64,000 bases of DNA from Pseudomonas sp. GCEP-101 (GCF_025133575.1 NZ_CP104011.1:868001-932000), one strand, 5' to 3'. Positions 29,636 through 38,216 are shown, counted from the stretch's first letter. Translations and numbers: made by a program. The notes: generated by a model not told the origin, from the letters alone.

Positions 29636-30313
29636 ATGAGAATTCTATTGGCAGAAGACGACCAGTTGCTGGGCGACGGCATTCGCGCCGGGCTCGGTCT
29701 GGAAGGCGACACCGTGGACTGGGTGAACGATGGCGTGGCCGCCGAACAGGCCCTGGCCACCGACGAGTTCGACCTCTTGGTGCTCGACCTCGGCCTGCCG
29801 CGCAAGGACGGCCTGGAAGTGCTGCGCAGCCTGCGCCGCCGCGGCGACCTGACCCCGGTGCTGATCCTCACCGCGCGCGACAAGGTGGCCGACCGCGTGG
29901 CCGGCCTCGACGCCGGCGCCGACGACTACCTGACCAAACCCTTCGACCTCGACGAACTGCTCGCCCGCGTCCGCGCCCTCACCCGCCGCCACACCGGCCG
30001 CGCTGCGCCGCTGCTGCAGCACGGCGATCTGGCGCTGGACCCGGCCACCCACCAGGTCAGCCTGGCCGGCGTACCGGTGGACCTGGCGCCCCGCGAATAT
30101 GCGCTGCTGCGCCTGCTGCTGGAGCAGCGCGGCAAGGTGCTCTCGCGCACCCGCCTGGTGGAAGCGCTGTACGGCTGGGACGGCGACCTGGAAAGCAACG
30201 CCATCGAAGTCCACATCCACCACCTGCGACGCAAGCTGGGCAACGGCCTGATCCGCACCGTACGCGGCATCGGCTACGGCATCGACCGCCCCGACGGCGC
30301 GCCCCAGTCTTGA
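29636..30313 (+). CDS. pmrA: PmrA-like OmpR-family response regulator
   Basis: This 225-residue regulator has a receiver domain with the acidic pocket at Asp8-Asp9, phospho-acceptor Asp51 (LLVLDLGLPRKDG) and Lys101 region (DYLTKPFD), and a C-terminal OmpR winged helix (SNAIEVHIHHLRRKL, RTVRGIGYGID). It resembles P. aeruginosa PmrA closely in remembered sequence; PmrA drives lipid A aminoarabinose addition and polymyxin resistance. Here it directly follows the lactate genes. QseB/TctD-type regulators are the alternative. Confidence 0.8.
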   Translation: MRILLAEDDQLLGDGIRAGLGLEGDTVDWVNDGVAAEQALATDEFDLLVLDLGLPRKDGLEVLRSLRRRGDLTPVLILTARDKVADRVAGLDAGADDYLTKPFDLDELLARVRALTRRHTGRAAPLLQHGDLALDPATHQVSLAGVPVDLAPREYALLRLLLEQRGKVLSRTRLVEALYGWDGDLESNAIEVHIHHLRRKLGNGLIRTVRGIGYGIDRPDGAPQS

Positions 30314-31713
30314 GCGGCAGCGTGCGCCGCGCCGGTTCCATCAGCCGCCGCCTGCTGCTGACGCTGATCGGCGGCGTCACCGTGCTGTGGCTGGTGGCCG
30401 GCCTGTTCACCTACCACCTGACCCGCGAACAGGTGAACCGCCTCTACGACCAGGACATGATCGACTTCGGCCAGGCCGCGCTGAGCCTGGTCGACGTCGC
30501 CGACGCCATCGACCCGCAGTCCAGCGACGCCATGGAGATCCTCGCGCGCAGCCGCAAGGCGATCGAAGGGCTGCCGCTGATCCGCCGCGAAGCCACGCTC
30601 GGCTATGCCATCTGGTACCGCGGCCAGCCCCTGCTGGCCACCCACAAGCCGCCCAAGGGCATCGAAGCACAGCCACCGGGCTTCTCCGACCTGCTTGCCG
30701 GCGGGGTCAACTGGCGTGTGCTGCAGATGGCCACGTCGGGGCCCGACGAAGTACGCATCTGGGTGTTCGAGGACCTGCACTTCCGCCACAAGACCCTGCA
30801 CCTGCTGCTGTTCAGCGCGCTGTTCCCGCTGCTGCTGGCGTTGCCGCTGTTCGCCGTGCTGGTGTGGTTCGGCGTACGCCAGGGCCTCGCGCCGCTGCGC
30901 AGCCTGATCGAACAGGTGCACCAGCGCGGCGCCCACAGCCTGCACCCACTGGCCCTGAGCCGCGCGCCGGTGGAGGTGCACAGCCTGGTCAACGAGCTGA
31001 ACCTGCTGCTGGAGCGCCTGAACTCGGCCATGGAGGCCGAGCGCCGGCTGACCAGCGACGCCGCCCACGAAATCCGCACGCCATTGGCGAGCCTGCGCAC
31101 CCACGCCCAGGTGGCGCTGCGCTCCTCGGACCCGGCCGCCCACGCCCACGGCCTGCAGCAGGTGAGCCGCAGTGTCGAACGCATCGGCGCGCTGATGGAG
31201 CAGATCCTCCTGCTGGCACGGCTGGACGCCGAAGAGCTGCACGAAATCTTCGCCCCGGTGAACCTGCGCCTGCTCGCCGAAGACGCCATCGCCGACCTCG
31301 CGCCGCAAGCCATCGACAAACACATCGAACTCACCCTCGACAGCCAGGACGCCACCCTGCCCGGCGTCGCCGCCTGGCTCGGGCTGCTGCTCACCAACCT
31401 GGTCGGCAACGCCCTGCGCTACACCCCCGAAGGCGGCCGCGTGGCGGTCAGCCTGGAACAGGGCGTCGACCGCGTGACCCTCTGGGTGCGCGACAACGGC
31501 CCCGGCGTCGCCGCGGCCGAGCAGGCGGCCATCTTCACCCGCTTCTACCGCAGCCCCAGCGTGGCCAACAGCCACGGCAGCGGATTGGGCCTGCCGATCG
31601 TCAAGCGCATCGTGGAAATCCACCACGGGCGCATTTCCCTGCACGAAGGGCTGGAGGGCGCAGGCCTGGGCGTGTGTGTCGAACTCCCGGCTACCGCTGG
31701 GCACATACTCTGA
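30310..31713 (+). CDS. pmrB: PmrB-like sensor histidine kinase
   Basis: This 467-residue inner-membrane kinase has TM helices at about 17-36 and 165-187 around a 125-residue periplasmic domain, a HAMP region, the phospho-acceptor His253 in SDAAHEIRTPLASLR, and ATP-binding N (NLVGNALRYTP), G1 (DNGPGV) and G2 (GSGLGLPIV) boxes. It starts with TTG overlapping the pmrA stop (TTGA), so the two are coupled. The periplasmic domain is where PmrB family members sense metals or peptides, but no metal-binding cluster is obvious. Confidence 0.8.
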   Translation: MSGSVRRAGSISRRLLLTLIGGVTVLWLVAGLFTYHLTREQVNRLYDQDMIDFGQAALSLVDVADAIDPQSSDAMEILARSRKAIEGLPLIRREATLGYAIWYRGQPLLATHKPPKGIEAQPPGFSDLLAGGVNWRVLQMATSGPDEVRIWVFEDLHFRHKTLHLLLFSALFPLLLALPLFAVLVWFGVRQGLAPLRSLIEQVHQRGAHSLHPLALSRAPVEVHSLVNELNLLLERLNSAMEAERRLTSDAAHEIRTPLASLRTHAQVALRSSDPAAHAHGLQQVSRSVERIGALMEQILLLARLDAEELHEIFAPVNLRLLAEDAIADLAPQAIDKHIELTLDSQDATLPGVAAWLGLLLTNLVGNALRYTPEGGRVAVSLEQGVDRVTLWVRDNGPGVAAAEQAAIFTRFYRSPSVANSHGSGLGLPIVKRIVEIHHGRISLHEGLEGAGLGVCVELPATAGHIL

Positions 31714-31796
31714 ACTCCCGCCAAAACCCCGCAGTCCACCCTGTACGGCCCGCTTGTTCGGCCCACGACAACGGTCAAGTTGACAGGAGTACTGCC

Positions 31797-32063
31797 ATGA
31801 AACGTGCCGCCCTGATCATTACCGCCGCCCTGCTGGCGTCGCCGGCATTCGCCGCCGACCTGTGCAGTGACAATCTGCAGAAAGTCGATGACGCAGTGAA
31901 AACCGTCACCAACAACACCCAGGCCCAGGAACAGGCCATGCGCCTGCAAGAAAAAGCCGCCCAGGCCCAGGCCGCCGGCGACACCAAGGCCTGCATCGCG
32001 CAAACCGAAAAAGCCCTGCAGCTGCTGAAGAAGAACGCCGGTGACGGCGGAGCCAACGGGTGA
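31797..32063 (+). CDS. small periplasmic protein, unknown function
   Basis: An 88-residue protein with a clear signal peptide (MKRAALIITAALLASPAFA, cleavage before ADLCSD). The mature part of about 69 residues is mostly helical, Gln/Ala/Lys-rich, with two Cys (about 23 and 65) that could form a disulfide. AGGAG lies 7 bases before the ATG. It is 83 bases after pmrB on the same strand, so it may belong to that unit. I do not recognise a function. Confidence 0.75.
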   Translation: MKRAALIITAALLASPAFAADLCSDNLQKVDDAVKTVTNNTQAQEQAMRLQEKAAQAQAAGDTKACIAQTEKALQLLKKNAGDGGANG

Positions 32064-32214
32064 TCCCCTGCGCGGCGGCCGGCCGCCTGGTCGGTCGCCG
32101 CTCATAACGCCCGCGAAGCCTCTGCCATTCGCAAGACCGCAGTTCGTTCCCCCGCCCCGCCCGCTCCCTAAGATGCAGTGATTCCCTACCACAAGAACCA
32201 CAACCGGAATCGCC

Positions 32215-35200
32215 ATGCCCGTCACCCGCCTGCTCATCGCCAACCGTGGCGAGATCGCCATCCGCATTGCCCGCGCCGCTGCCGAGCTGGGTATCCCGAC
32301 GCTGGCGATCTTCGCCGAGGACGACGCCACCTCGCTGCACACGCGCCAGGCCGATCAGGCGGCAGCCCTCATCGGGCGTGGCGCCAGCGCCTACCTGGAC
32401 CAGCAACGGATCCTCGAGATCGCCCTCGCCCACGGCTGCGATGCGGTCCACCCGGGTTACGGCTTCCTGTCGGAGAACGCTGAATTCGCCCGCCGCTGCG
32501 AAGCGGCCGGCCTGACCTTCGTCGGCCCGTCGCCGGAGGTGCTCGAGGTCTTCGGTGATAAGGCCCGTGCCCGCGACCTGGCCCGCGACCACGGTGTGGC
32601 GCTGGCTGCCGGCAGCAACCGCGCCACCTCCCAGGAGGAGGCCGAGCGTTTCTTCCGCGAACTGCCGTCCGGCGCCGGCATGATGATCAAGGCCCTCGCC
32701 GGTGGCGGCGGGCGCGGCATGCGCGCGGTACGCAGCGTCGAGGAAATCGCCGAGGCCTACGCCCGCTGCCAGGCCGAAGCCCGCGCCGCCTTTGGCGATG
32801 ATCGCCTCTACGTGGAGCGGCTGATCCAGCACGCCCGCCACATCGAAGTGCAGGTGATCGGCGACGGTCGCAGCGTCAGCCATGTGTGGGAGCGCGACTG
32901 CACCCTGCAGCGGCGCCACCAGAAGCTGCTCGAAATCGCCCCCAGCCCCACCCTGCATCCGCGCCTGCGCGGCGCCCTGCTCAGCGCCGCCGTGCGCCTG
33001 GCCGATGCGGTGAACTACCGCGGCCTGGGCACCTTCGAGTTCCTGCTGGACGAGGACAGCGGCGACTTCGTGTTCATGGAGGCCAACCCGCGCCTGCAGG
33101 TGGAGCACACCATCACCGAAGCGGTGACCGGCATCGACCTGGTGCAGGCACAACTGCGCATCGCCGCCGGCGCCAGCCTCGCCGAGCTGAACCTGACCCA
33201 GGCCGAGATTCCCTCGCCGCGCGGCCACGCCCTGCAATTGCGCATCAACCTGGAAAGCCTCGCCAGCGACGGCACACCGCATCTGGCCTGCGGCACGCTC
33301 AGCGCCTACGAACCGCCCAGCGGCCCCGGCCTGCGCGTGGACGGCTACGGCTATGCGGGCTACCGCAACAGCGCCGGCTACGACTCGCTGCTGGCCAAGC
33401 TGATCGTCCACGGCAACAGCGGTTATCCACAGCTGGTGCAGCGCGCCTACCGCGCCCTCTGCGAGTTCCGTCTCGAAGGCGTGGCGAGCAACATTCCGCT
33501 GCTGCTCAACCTGCTGCGCCAGCCGGCGGTCGCCGACAACCAGGTCACCACCCGCTACCTCGAAGAGCACCTGCCCACGCTGCTGGGCGCCCAGGACCAC
33601 GCCCACCCGCACCGTTTCTTCAGCCATGCCAGCGCCACCGCGCAAGCCCCGCGCCACCGCGAAGCGCCGGCCGGCAGCATCCCGCTGGCAACGCCCAGTG
33701 CCGGCGTGCTGGTGAGCCTGAACGTCGCCACCGGCGATGCCGTCGCCCTGGGCCAGACCATCGCCATCGTCGAGGCGATGAAGATGGAGTTCGAGGTAAA
33801 GGCCAGCGCCAGCGGCATCGTCCACAGCCTCGCCGCCACGCCCGGCGACAGTCTCGGCGAGGGCGACGCACTGCTGTTCGTCGAGCCGGCGCAGATCGAA
33901 GCCCGGGAGGCCGAGGGTGCCACCGCTGTGGACCTCGACGCCATTCGTGCCGACCTCGCGGAAGTCCTCGAACGCCACGCCATCGGCCTCGACGAACGCC
34001 GCCCGGACGCCGTCGCCAAGCGCCACCGGATCGGCAAGCGCACCACCCGCGAAAACCTCGCCGACCTGCTGGATGAGGGCAGCTTCATCGAGTACGGCGC
34101 CCTGGCCATCGCCGCCCAGCGTCGCCGCCGTAGCGTCGAGGAATTGATCGCCAGCAGCCCCGCAGACGGCCTGGTCAGCGGCCTGGGCAGCATCAACGCC
34201 GCGCAGTTCGGCGACGAGAAGGCCCGTTGCCTGGTGCTGGCCTACGACTACACGGTGTTTGCCGGCACCCAGGGCGTGATGAACCACAAGAAGACCGACC
34301 GCATGCTGCACCTCGCCGAGCAATGGCGCATCCCGCTGGTGCTCTACGCCGAAGGCGGCGGCGGGCGCCCCGGCGATACCGACTTCGTTGGCGTGGCCGG
34401 ACTGGACAACATGAGCTTCGTCGGCCTGGCGCGGCTCTCCGGGCTGGTGCCGCTGGTGGGCGTGGTCTCCGGCCGCTGCTTCGCCGGCAATGCCGCACTG
34501 CTCGGCTGCTGCGACGTGATCATCGCCACCCGTGACACCAGCCTGGGGATGGCAGGGCCCGCGATGATCGAGGGCGGCGGCCTGGGCAAGTTCGCCCCCG
34601 AGGAAGTCGGCCCCAGCGACGTGCAGAGCGCCAACGGCGTGATCGACGTGCTGGTGGAAGACGAGGCCGAAGCCACCCGCATCGCCCGCCAGTACCTGGC
34701 CTATTTCCAGGGCGACAGCGCCGACTGGCAGTGCGCCGACCAGCGCCTGCTGCGCCATGCGGTGCCGGAGAACCGCCTGCGCGTCTACGACATTCGCCAG
34801 GTCATCGAGCAACTGGCCGACAGCGGCTCGGTGCTCGAACTGCGCCGGCACTTCGCCGCCGGGATGGTCACCGCGCTGGTGCGTATCGAAGGCAAACCCT
34901 TCGGCCTAATCGCCAACAACCCCATGCACCTGGGCGGCGCCATCGACGCCGAGGCCGGTGACAAGGCCGCGCGCTTCATGCAGCTGTGCGACGCCTTCGA
35001 CCTGCCGATCATCTCGCTGTGCGACACCCCCGGCTTCATGGTCGGCCCGGAGGCGGAAAAGACCGCCACTGTGCGCCACGTCTCGCGCATGTTCGTCACC
35101 GCCGCCAGCCTCACGGTTCCCTTCTTCACCGTCGTCCTGCGCAAGGGCTACGGCCTCGGCGCACAGGCCATGGCCGCCGGCAGCTTCCACGCCGCGCTGT

Positions 35201-35499
35201 TCACCGTCGCCTGGCCCAGCGGCGAGTTCGGCGCCATGGGGCTGGAAGGCGCGATTCGCCTGGGCTACGCCAAGGAACTGGCCGCCATCGAAGACCCGCA
35301 GGAGCGGCAGAAGCTGTTCGACAAGCTGGTCGCCGCCGCCTACCGCAACGGCAAGGGCCTGAACATGGCGAGCTACCTGGAGATCGACGACGTCATCGAC
35401 CCCGCCGATACCCGCCGCTGGGTGCTGCGCGGGCTGGCATCGACGCCCAGGCCTGCCCCGCGCCAGGGAAAAAAGCGCCCACTGATCGATACCTGGTGA
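32215..35499 (+). CDS. single-chain biotin-dependent acyl-CoA carboxylase
   Basis: A 1094-residue fusion of all three carboxylase activities: biotin carboxylase (N-lobe LLIANRGEIAIRIARAA; ATP-grasp about 115-320 with GGGGRGMR and MEANPRLQVEHTITE; C-lobe to about 445), biotin carrier with EAMKMEFEV (biotin-Lys523), and a complete carboxyltransferase (about 575-1080, with GGGGRPGDTDF and LCDTPGFMVGPEAE). This is the layout of LCC-type single-chain acyl-CoA carboxylases, often misnamed pyruvate carboxylase. The substrate cannot be read from sequence. It has no accessory subunit gene nearby. Confidence 0.9.
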   Translation: MPVTRLLIANRGEIAIRIARAAAELGIPTLAIFAEDDATSLHTRQADQAAALIGRGASAYLDQQRILEIALAHGCDAVHPGYGFLSENAEFARRCEAAGLTFVGPSPEVLEVFGDKARARDLARDHGVALAAGSNRATSQEEAERFFRELPSGAGMMIKALAGGGGRGMRAVRSVEEIAEAYARCQAEARAAFGDDRLYVERLIQHARHIEVQVIGDGRSVSHVWERDCTLQRRHQKLLEIAPSPTLHPRLRGALLSAAVRLADAVNYRGLGTFEFLLDEDSGDFVFMEANPRLQVEHTITEAVTGIDLVQAQLRIAAGASLAELNLTQAEIPSPRGHALQLRINLESLASDGTPHLACGTLSAYEPPSGPGLRVDGYGYAGYRNSAGYDSLLAKLIVHGNSGYPQLVQRAYRALCEFRLEGVASNIPLLLNLLRQPAVADNQVTTRYLEEHLPTLLGAQDHAHPHRFFSHASATAQAPRHREAPAGSIPLATPSAGVLVSLNVATGDAVALGQTIAIVEAMKMEFEVKASASGIVHSLAATPGDSLGEGDALLFVEPAQIEAREAEGATAVDLDAIRADLAEVLERHAIGLDERRPDAVAKRHRIGKRTTRENLADLLDEGSFIEYGALAIAAQRRRRSVEELIASSPADGLVSGLGSINAAQFGDEKARCLVLAYDYTVFAGTQGVMNHKKTDRMLHLAEQWRIPLVLYAEGGGGRPGDTDFVGVAGLDNMSFVGLARLSGLVPLVGVVSGRCFAGNAALLGCCDVIIATRDTSLGMAGPAMIEGGGLGKFAPEEVGPSDVQSANGVIDVLVEDEAEATRIARQYLAYFQGDSADWQCADQRLLRHAVPENRLRVYDIRQVIEQLADSGSVLELRRHFAAGMVTALVRIEGKPFGLIANNPMHLGGAIDAEAGDKAARFMQLCDAFDLPIISLCDTPGFMVGPEAEKTATVRHVSRMFVTAASLTVPFFTVVLRKGYGLGAQAMAAGSFHAALFTVAWPSGEFGAMGLEGAIRLGYAKELAAIEDPQERQKLFDKLVAAAYRNGKGLNMASYLEIDDVIDPADTRRWVLRGLASTPRPAPRQGKKRPLIDTW

Positions 35500-35540
35500 C
35501 ACCCGGGTTGAGCTGCCCGGCCAATCCGCTAGAATGCGCG

Positions 35541-35786
35541 GCGTCATTGGGGAGTAGCCGACCGTTCCGTGAACGGGGGCGACGTCAACACACTTGGCCC
35601 AAATCCATTGGCGATCGTGCGAGCTAGAGCAGAACTAGGCGAGAGAGACTGAGAAAGCGGAGTTTACGAATGTAAATGAGCAGTTATCAGTCGCTCTCAA
35701 CGACGTTCTGCCGACGCGCAGCAGATCGTAGAGGGATTTCTGGCCATGGCGTCGCCAGCAACTTAGCCTGGCAAGACCTTTGACCA
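35541..35786 (+). promoter_or_regulatory. yybP-ykoY manganese riboswitch, enlarged by an inserted palindrome
   Basis: The conserved ends are present: GCGTCATTGGGGAGTAGCC at 35541-35559 (L1 core GGGGAGTAG) and GGCAAGACCTTTGACC at 35770-35785 (L3 core GCAAGACC), closing P1 by GTCATTGG with CCTTTGAC. Inside, GGCGACG (35579-35585) pairs with CGTCGCC (35750-35756). Between those strands lies a 115-bp palindromic repeat, so the element is about 245 bases rather than about 100-120. The gene downstream is a cation exporter, the expected target class. Confidence 0.82.
35613..35727. repeat. 115-bp covarying palindrome, copy 2, inside the riboswitch
   Basis: A GATC-bounded 115-bp palindrome of the same length as copy 1. 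The outer stem is GCAGAAC/GTTCTGC, the inner stem GAGAGAGACTGA/TCAGTCGCTCTC (one mismatch) and the apex TTTAC-GAAT-GTAAA. Beyond it AAATCC (601-606) and GGATTT (733-738) also pair, so the insert continues a peripheral riboswitch helix. Confidence 0.78.
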
Positions 35787-35820
35787 CGTGATCTCCGCAA
35801 CGGCCGGGGAGATGCGTGGT
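35783..35820 (+). promoter_or_regulatory. hairpin after the riboswitch (expression platform candidate)
   Basis: ACCACGTGATCTCC and GGAGATGCGTGGT form a stem with one bulge directly after, and overlapping the last bases of, the aptamer. It lacks a T-run, so control may be of translation or Rho access rather than intrinsic termination. The first strand shares bases with the aptamer P1 region, which would allow switching. Confidence 0.5.
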
Positions 35821-35854
35821 CATGGGTATTACACCGGCCGGGAGCTTCACCGTG

Positions 35855-35905
35855 ATGCACCACCCCACTCTTCGCTCCACCCGCCTGGAGCCGCGCGCAT
35901 GCTGA
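35855..35905 (+). CDS. possible 16-residue leader peptide
   Basis: ATG at 35855 opens a short frame, MHHPTLRSTRLEPRAC, ending at TGA 35903-35905. GGGAG lies about 11 bases upstream. Its end overlaps the start of the exporter gene (GCATGCTGA), so translation of the peptide could feed ribosomes to the exporter. Composition (two His, Cys, four Arg) is suggestive but not proof of function. Confidence 0.4.
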   Translation: MHHPTLRSTRLEPRAC

Positions 35906-36912
35906 CCTTCCTCCTCGAACTGCTCGGCATGCTGCTGGTGATCCTGATCGCCGCCGAACTCTTCACCAACGCCCTGGAACACTTCGGCGAACGCCTGGGG
36001 ATTTCCGAAGGCGTCACCGGCTCGCTGTTCGCCGCCGTCGGCACGGCCCTGCCGGAAACCCTGATCCCGCTGCTGGCGTTGTTCGCCGGCACCAGCAACG
36101 TCAACCTCAACGAGGAAGTCGGCGTCGGCGCCATTCTCGGCGCGCCGCTGATGCTCTCCACCCTGTCCACCTGCCTGATGGCCTGCGTCGCCTGGCGCGC
36201 CCGCGGCCTGCTCGGGCGCATCCGCCCGGAGCGCACCGGCCTGCAGCGCGACCTGAACTTCTTCCTGGTCGCCTTCTGCTTCGCCACCATCGCCATGTTC
36301 GTGCCCGCCGAATTGCGCTCCGTGCGCATCGCCCTGAGCGTGCTGCTGGTGCTCACCTATGTCGGCTACATCACCCTGACCCTGCGTGCCTCGCAGAGCC
36401 TGGTGGAGGACGGCCACGGCACCGAGGCCGACCACCACATGTACCTGTCGCGCATCGGCCTGCCGACCAACCTCGCCACCATCGTGCTGCAACTGCTGCT
36501 GGGCCTCGCGCTGCTGGTGCTGGGCGCCAAGGGCTTCATCCACGGTGTGGAAGGCCTCTCGCACATCCTGGGCATCTCCGCCCTGTTGCTGTCGCTGCTG
36601 ATCATCCCCATCGCCACCGAACTGCCGGAGAAGATCAACAGCATCCTCTGGGTGCGCCGCGGCAAGGACACCCTGGCCTTCGGCAACATCAGCGGCGCCA
36701 TGGTCTTCCAGGGCACCCTGCTGCCCGCCATCGGCATCCTCCTCACGCCTTGGCAGCCGCGCATCGAAGTGCTCACCGGCGTGCTGATCACCCTCGGCGC
36801 AGCGCTCTGGCTACGGATCAACGCCCAGCGCAGCGGCGGCCTGCCGGTCTGGGTACTGCTGTTCAACGGCCTGCTGTACGCCGCCTATCTGGGCATCACC
36901 CTGTCACGCTGA
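35899..36912 (+). CDS. sodium/calcium-exchanger family cation exporter
   Basis: This 337-residue inner-membrane protein has about 10 TM segments in two homologous halves, each with the acidic exchanger repeat: GTALPETLIPLLALFAG in the first and PIATELPEKINSILWVRRG in the second. The family exchanges Ca2+ or other cations. The manganese riboswitch in its leader suggests Mn2+ or Ca2+/Mn2+ efflux. The ATG at 35899 has GGAG 8 bases upstream; a longer frame from 35788 would run through the leader and is rejected. Confidence 0.85.
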   Translation: MLTFLLELLGMLLVILIAAELFTNALEHFGERLGISEGVTGSLFAAVGTALPETLIPLLALFAGTSNVNLNEEVGVGAILGAPLMLSTLSTCLMACVAWRARGLLGRIRPERTGLQRDLNFFLVAFCFATIAMFVPAELRSVRIALSVLLVLTYVGYITLTLRASQSLVEDGHGTEADHHMYLSRIGLPTNLATIVLQLLLGLALLVLGAKGFIHGVEGLSHILGISALLLSLLIIPIATELPEKINSILWVRRGKDTLAFGNISGAMVFQGTLLPAIGILLTPWQPRIEVLTGVLITLGAALWLRINAQRSGGLPVWVLLFNGLLYAAYLGITLSR

Positions 36913-36998
36913 CGCAGACGGCTCATTGCCTACACTGACAGTCCGGGCTGCCGTTTCGGCGGCAGCCGCTCGACCCGCAATACGCCGAAGGAGTGAGC

Positions 36999-37676
36999 AT
37001 GAAAATCCTGGTAGTCCTGACCTCCCACGACCAGCTCGGCAGCACCGGCAAGAAAACCGGCTTCTGGCTCGAGGAGTTCGCCGCGCCCTACTATGTCTTC
37101 AAGGATGCCGGCGCCAGCCTGACCCTCGCCTCGCCCAAGGGCGGCCAGCCGCCGCTGGACCCCAAGAGCGACGAGGAAGATGCGCAGACCCCGGCCACCC
37201 GGCGCTTCCGCCAGGACAGCGAAGCCCAGGCCGCGCTGGCCAACACCGTGAAGCTCAGCGAGGTGAAGGCCGACGACTACGACGCGGTGTTCTACCCCGG
37301 CGGCCACGGCCCGCTGTGGGACCTGGCCGAGGACCGCACCTCGGTCGCGCTGATCGAAGCCTTCCACTCCAGCGGCAAAACCGTCTCCGCCGTCTGCCAC
37401 GCCCCCGCCGTGTTCCGCCACCCCCGCGGGCAGGACGGCCAGCCCTTGGTGCAGGGCCGGCACGTCACCGGCTTCTCCAACAGCGAAGAGGACGCCGTCG
37501 GCCTCACCGACGTGGTGCCGTTCCTCGTCCAGGACATGCTCAAGGCCAACGGCGCCCGCTACAGCAAGGGCCCGGACTGGCAGAGCCACGTCGAGGTCGA
37601 CCGCGGCCTGATCACCGGGCAGAACCCCGCGTCCTCCGAGGCCGTGGCCGAAGCCGTGCTGAAATTCCTCAGCTGA
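36999..37676 (+). CDS. DJ-1/PfpI family protein (type 1 glutamine amidotransferase-like)
   Basis: A 225-residue protein of the DJ-1/PfpI superfamily, Hsp31-like branch. Evidence is KILVVLTSHD at the N-terminus, PGGHGPLWDLAED, the nucleophile elbow AVCHAPAVF with catalytic Cys followed by His, and GFSNSEEDAVG. Members act as glyoxalase III, deglycase or chaperone, and the reaction is not resolved by sequence. ATG at 36999 is chosen over GTG at 36993 because AAGGAG would overlap the latter. Confidence 0.88.
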   Translation: MKILVVLTSHDQLGSTGKKTGFWLEEFAAPYYVFKDAGASLTLASPKGGQPPLDPKSDEEDAQTPATRRFRQDSEAQAALANTVKLSEVKADDYDAVFYPGGHGPLWDLAEDRTSVALIEAFHSSGKTVSAVCHAPAVFRHPRGQDGQPLVQGRHVTGFSNSEEDAVGLTDVVPFLVQDMLKANGARYSKGPDWQSHVEVDRGLITGQNPASSEAVAEAVLKFLS

Positions 37677-37687
37677 CAATGGCTTGC

Positions 37688-37717
37688 GCCGCCCCGGGTG
37701 GCTATCGGGGCGGCTTT
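37688..37717 (+). terminator. terminator after the DJ-1 gene
   Basis: GCCGCCCC and GGGGCGGC form a perfect stem followed by TTT, 12 bases after the DJ-1 stop. TACAAT at 37722-37727 immediately after is a plausible -10 for ssrA. Confidence 0.6.
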
Positions 37718-37750
37718 GCCGTACAATCGCCCACGACCTTTCAAGGTTTT

Positions 37751-38108
37751 GGGGCCGATTAGGATTCGACGCCGGTAACAAAACTCGAGGGGCATGCCGA
37801 GTAGGTGACAGTTCTCGTAAATCAGCTGCCACAACTTTATAGTTGCCAACGACGACAACTACGCCCTAGCAGCCTAAGTGCCGCTAGCAGACCCTAGGGG
37901 ATGCCTGTAAACCCGACGATTAGGTCTGTCATATAGAACAGGATCGCCGCCAAGTTCGCTGTAGACGTAACGGCTAAAACTCATACAGCTCGCTCCAAGC
38001 GCCCTGCCACTCGGGCCGCAAGGAGTTAACCTAATAGAGATGGCTAAGCATGTAGAACCGACAGCGGAGAACTGGCGGACGGGGGTTCAAATCCCCCCGG
38101 CTCCACCA
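37751..38108 (+). ncRNA. ssrA: tmRNA
   Basis: The RNA runs from GGGGCCGATTAGGATTCGAC to a TTCAAATC T-arm and encoded CCA (358 nt). The tag frame GCCAACGACGACAACTACGCC... gives ANDDNYALAA then TAA, the Pseudomonas tag. It rescues stalled ribosomes with SmpB. Its 3' 26 bases are part of the attachment site of the island at 38083-45630, and integration restores an intact 3' end. Confidence 0.97.
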
Positions 38109-38110
38109 AA
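38083..38110 (+). repeat. attL core (28 bp)
   Basis: GGGTTCAAATCCCCCCGGCT... through CCACCAAA at the tmRNA 3' end, identical over 28 bp to 45603-45630. tmRNA and tRNA 3' ends are standard tyrosine-integrase targets. Confidence 0.93.
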
Positions 38111-38119
38111 CGCAAACGA

Positions 38120-38158
38120 TAAGCCCCTGATTTTCCTAGCGAATTTCAGGGGCTTTTT
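38120..38158. terminator. terminator after tmRNA, brought by the island
   Basis: AAGCCCCTGA and TCAGGGGCTTTTT form a stem with a T-run 12 bases after the tmRNA CCA. It lies inside the island, so the chromosome's own terminator is now 7.5 kb away at 45638. Confidence 0.85.
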
Positions 38159-38174
38159 CTTTGCAGGGTGCATA

Positions 38175-38192
38175 TGTCGAAAAAGGGTCGAA
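38175..38192. promoter_or_regulatory. candidate integrase arm-type site, left
   Basis: TGTCGAAAAAGGGTCGAA contains two GTCGAA units 5 bases apart. A 17/18 match occurs in the same orientation near the other end (45482-45499), 65 and 103 bases from the respective att cores. Confidence 0.5.
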
Positions 38193-38216
38193 GCCTTTAG
38201 CGCTAGGGAAATGGCC

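Noticed and set aside
31906..34851. 981-codon frame antisense to the carboxylase
   Set aside because: Shadow of the biotin carboxylase domains; no ribosome-binding site or family resemblance.
35788..35898. N-terminal extension of the cation exporter from 35788
   Set aside because: It would encode through the riboswitch platform, has no membrane or family character, and the ATG at 35899 has a good ribosome-binding site.
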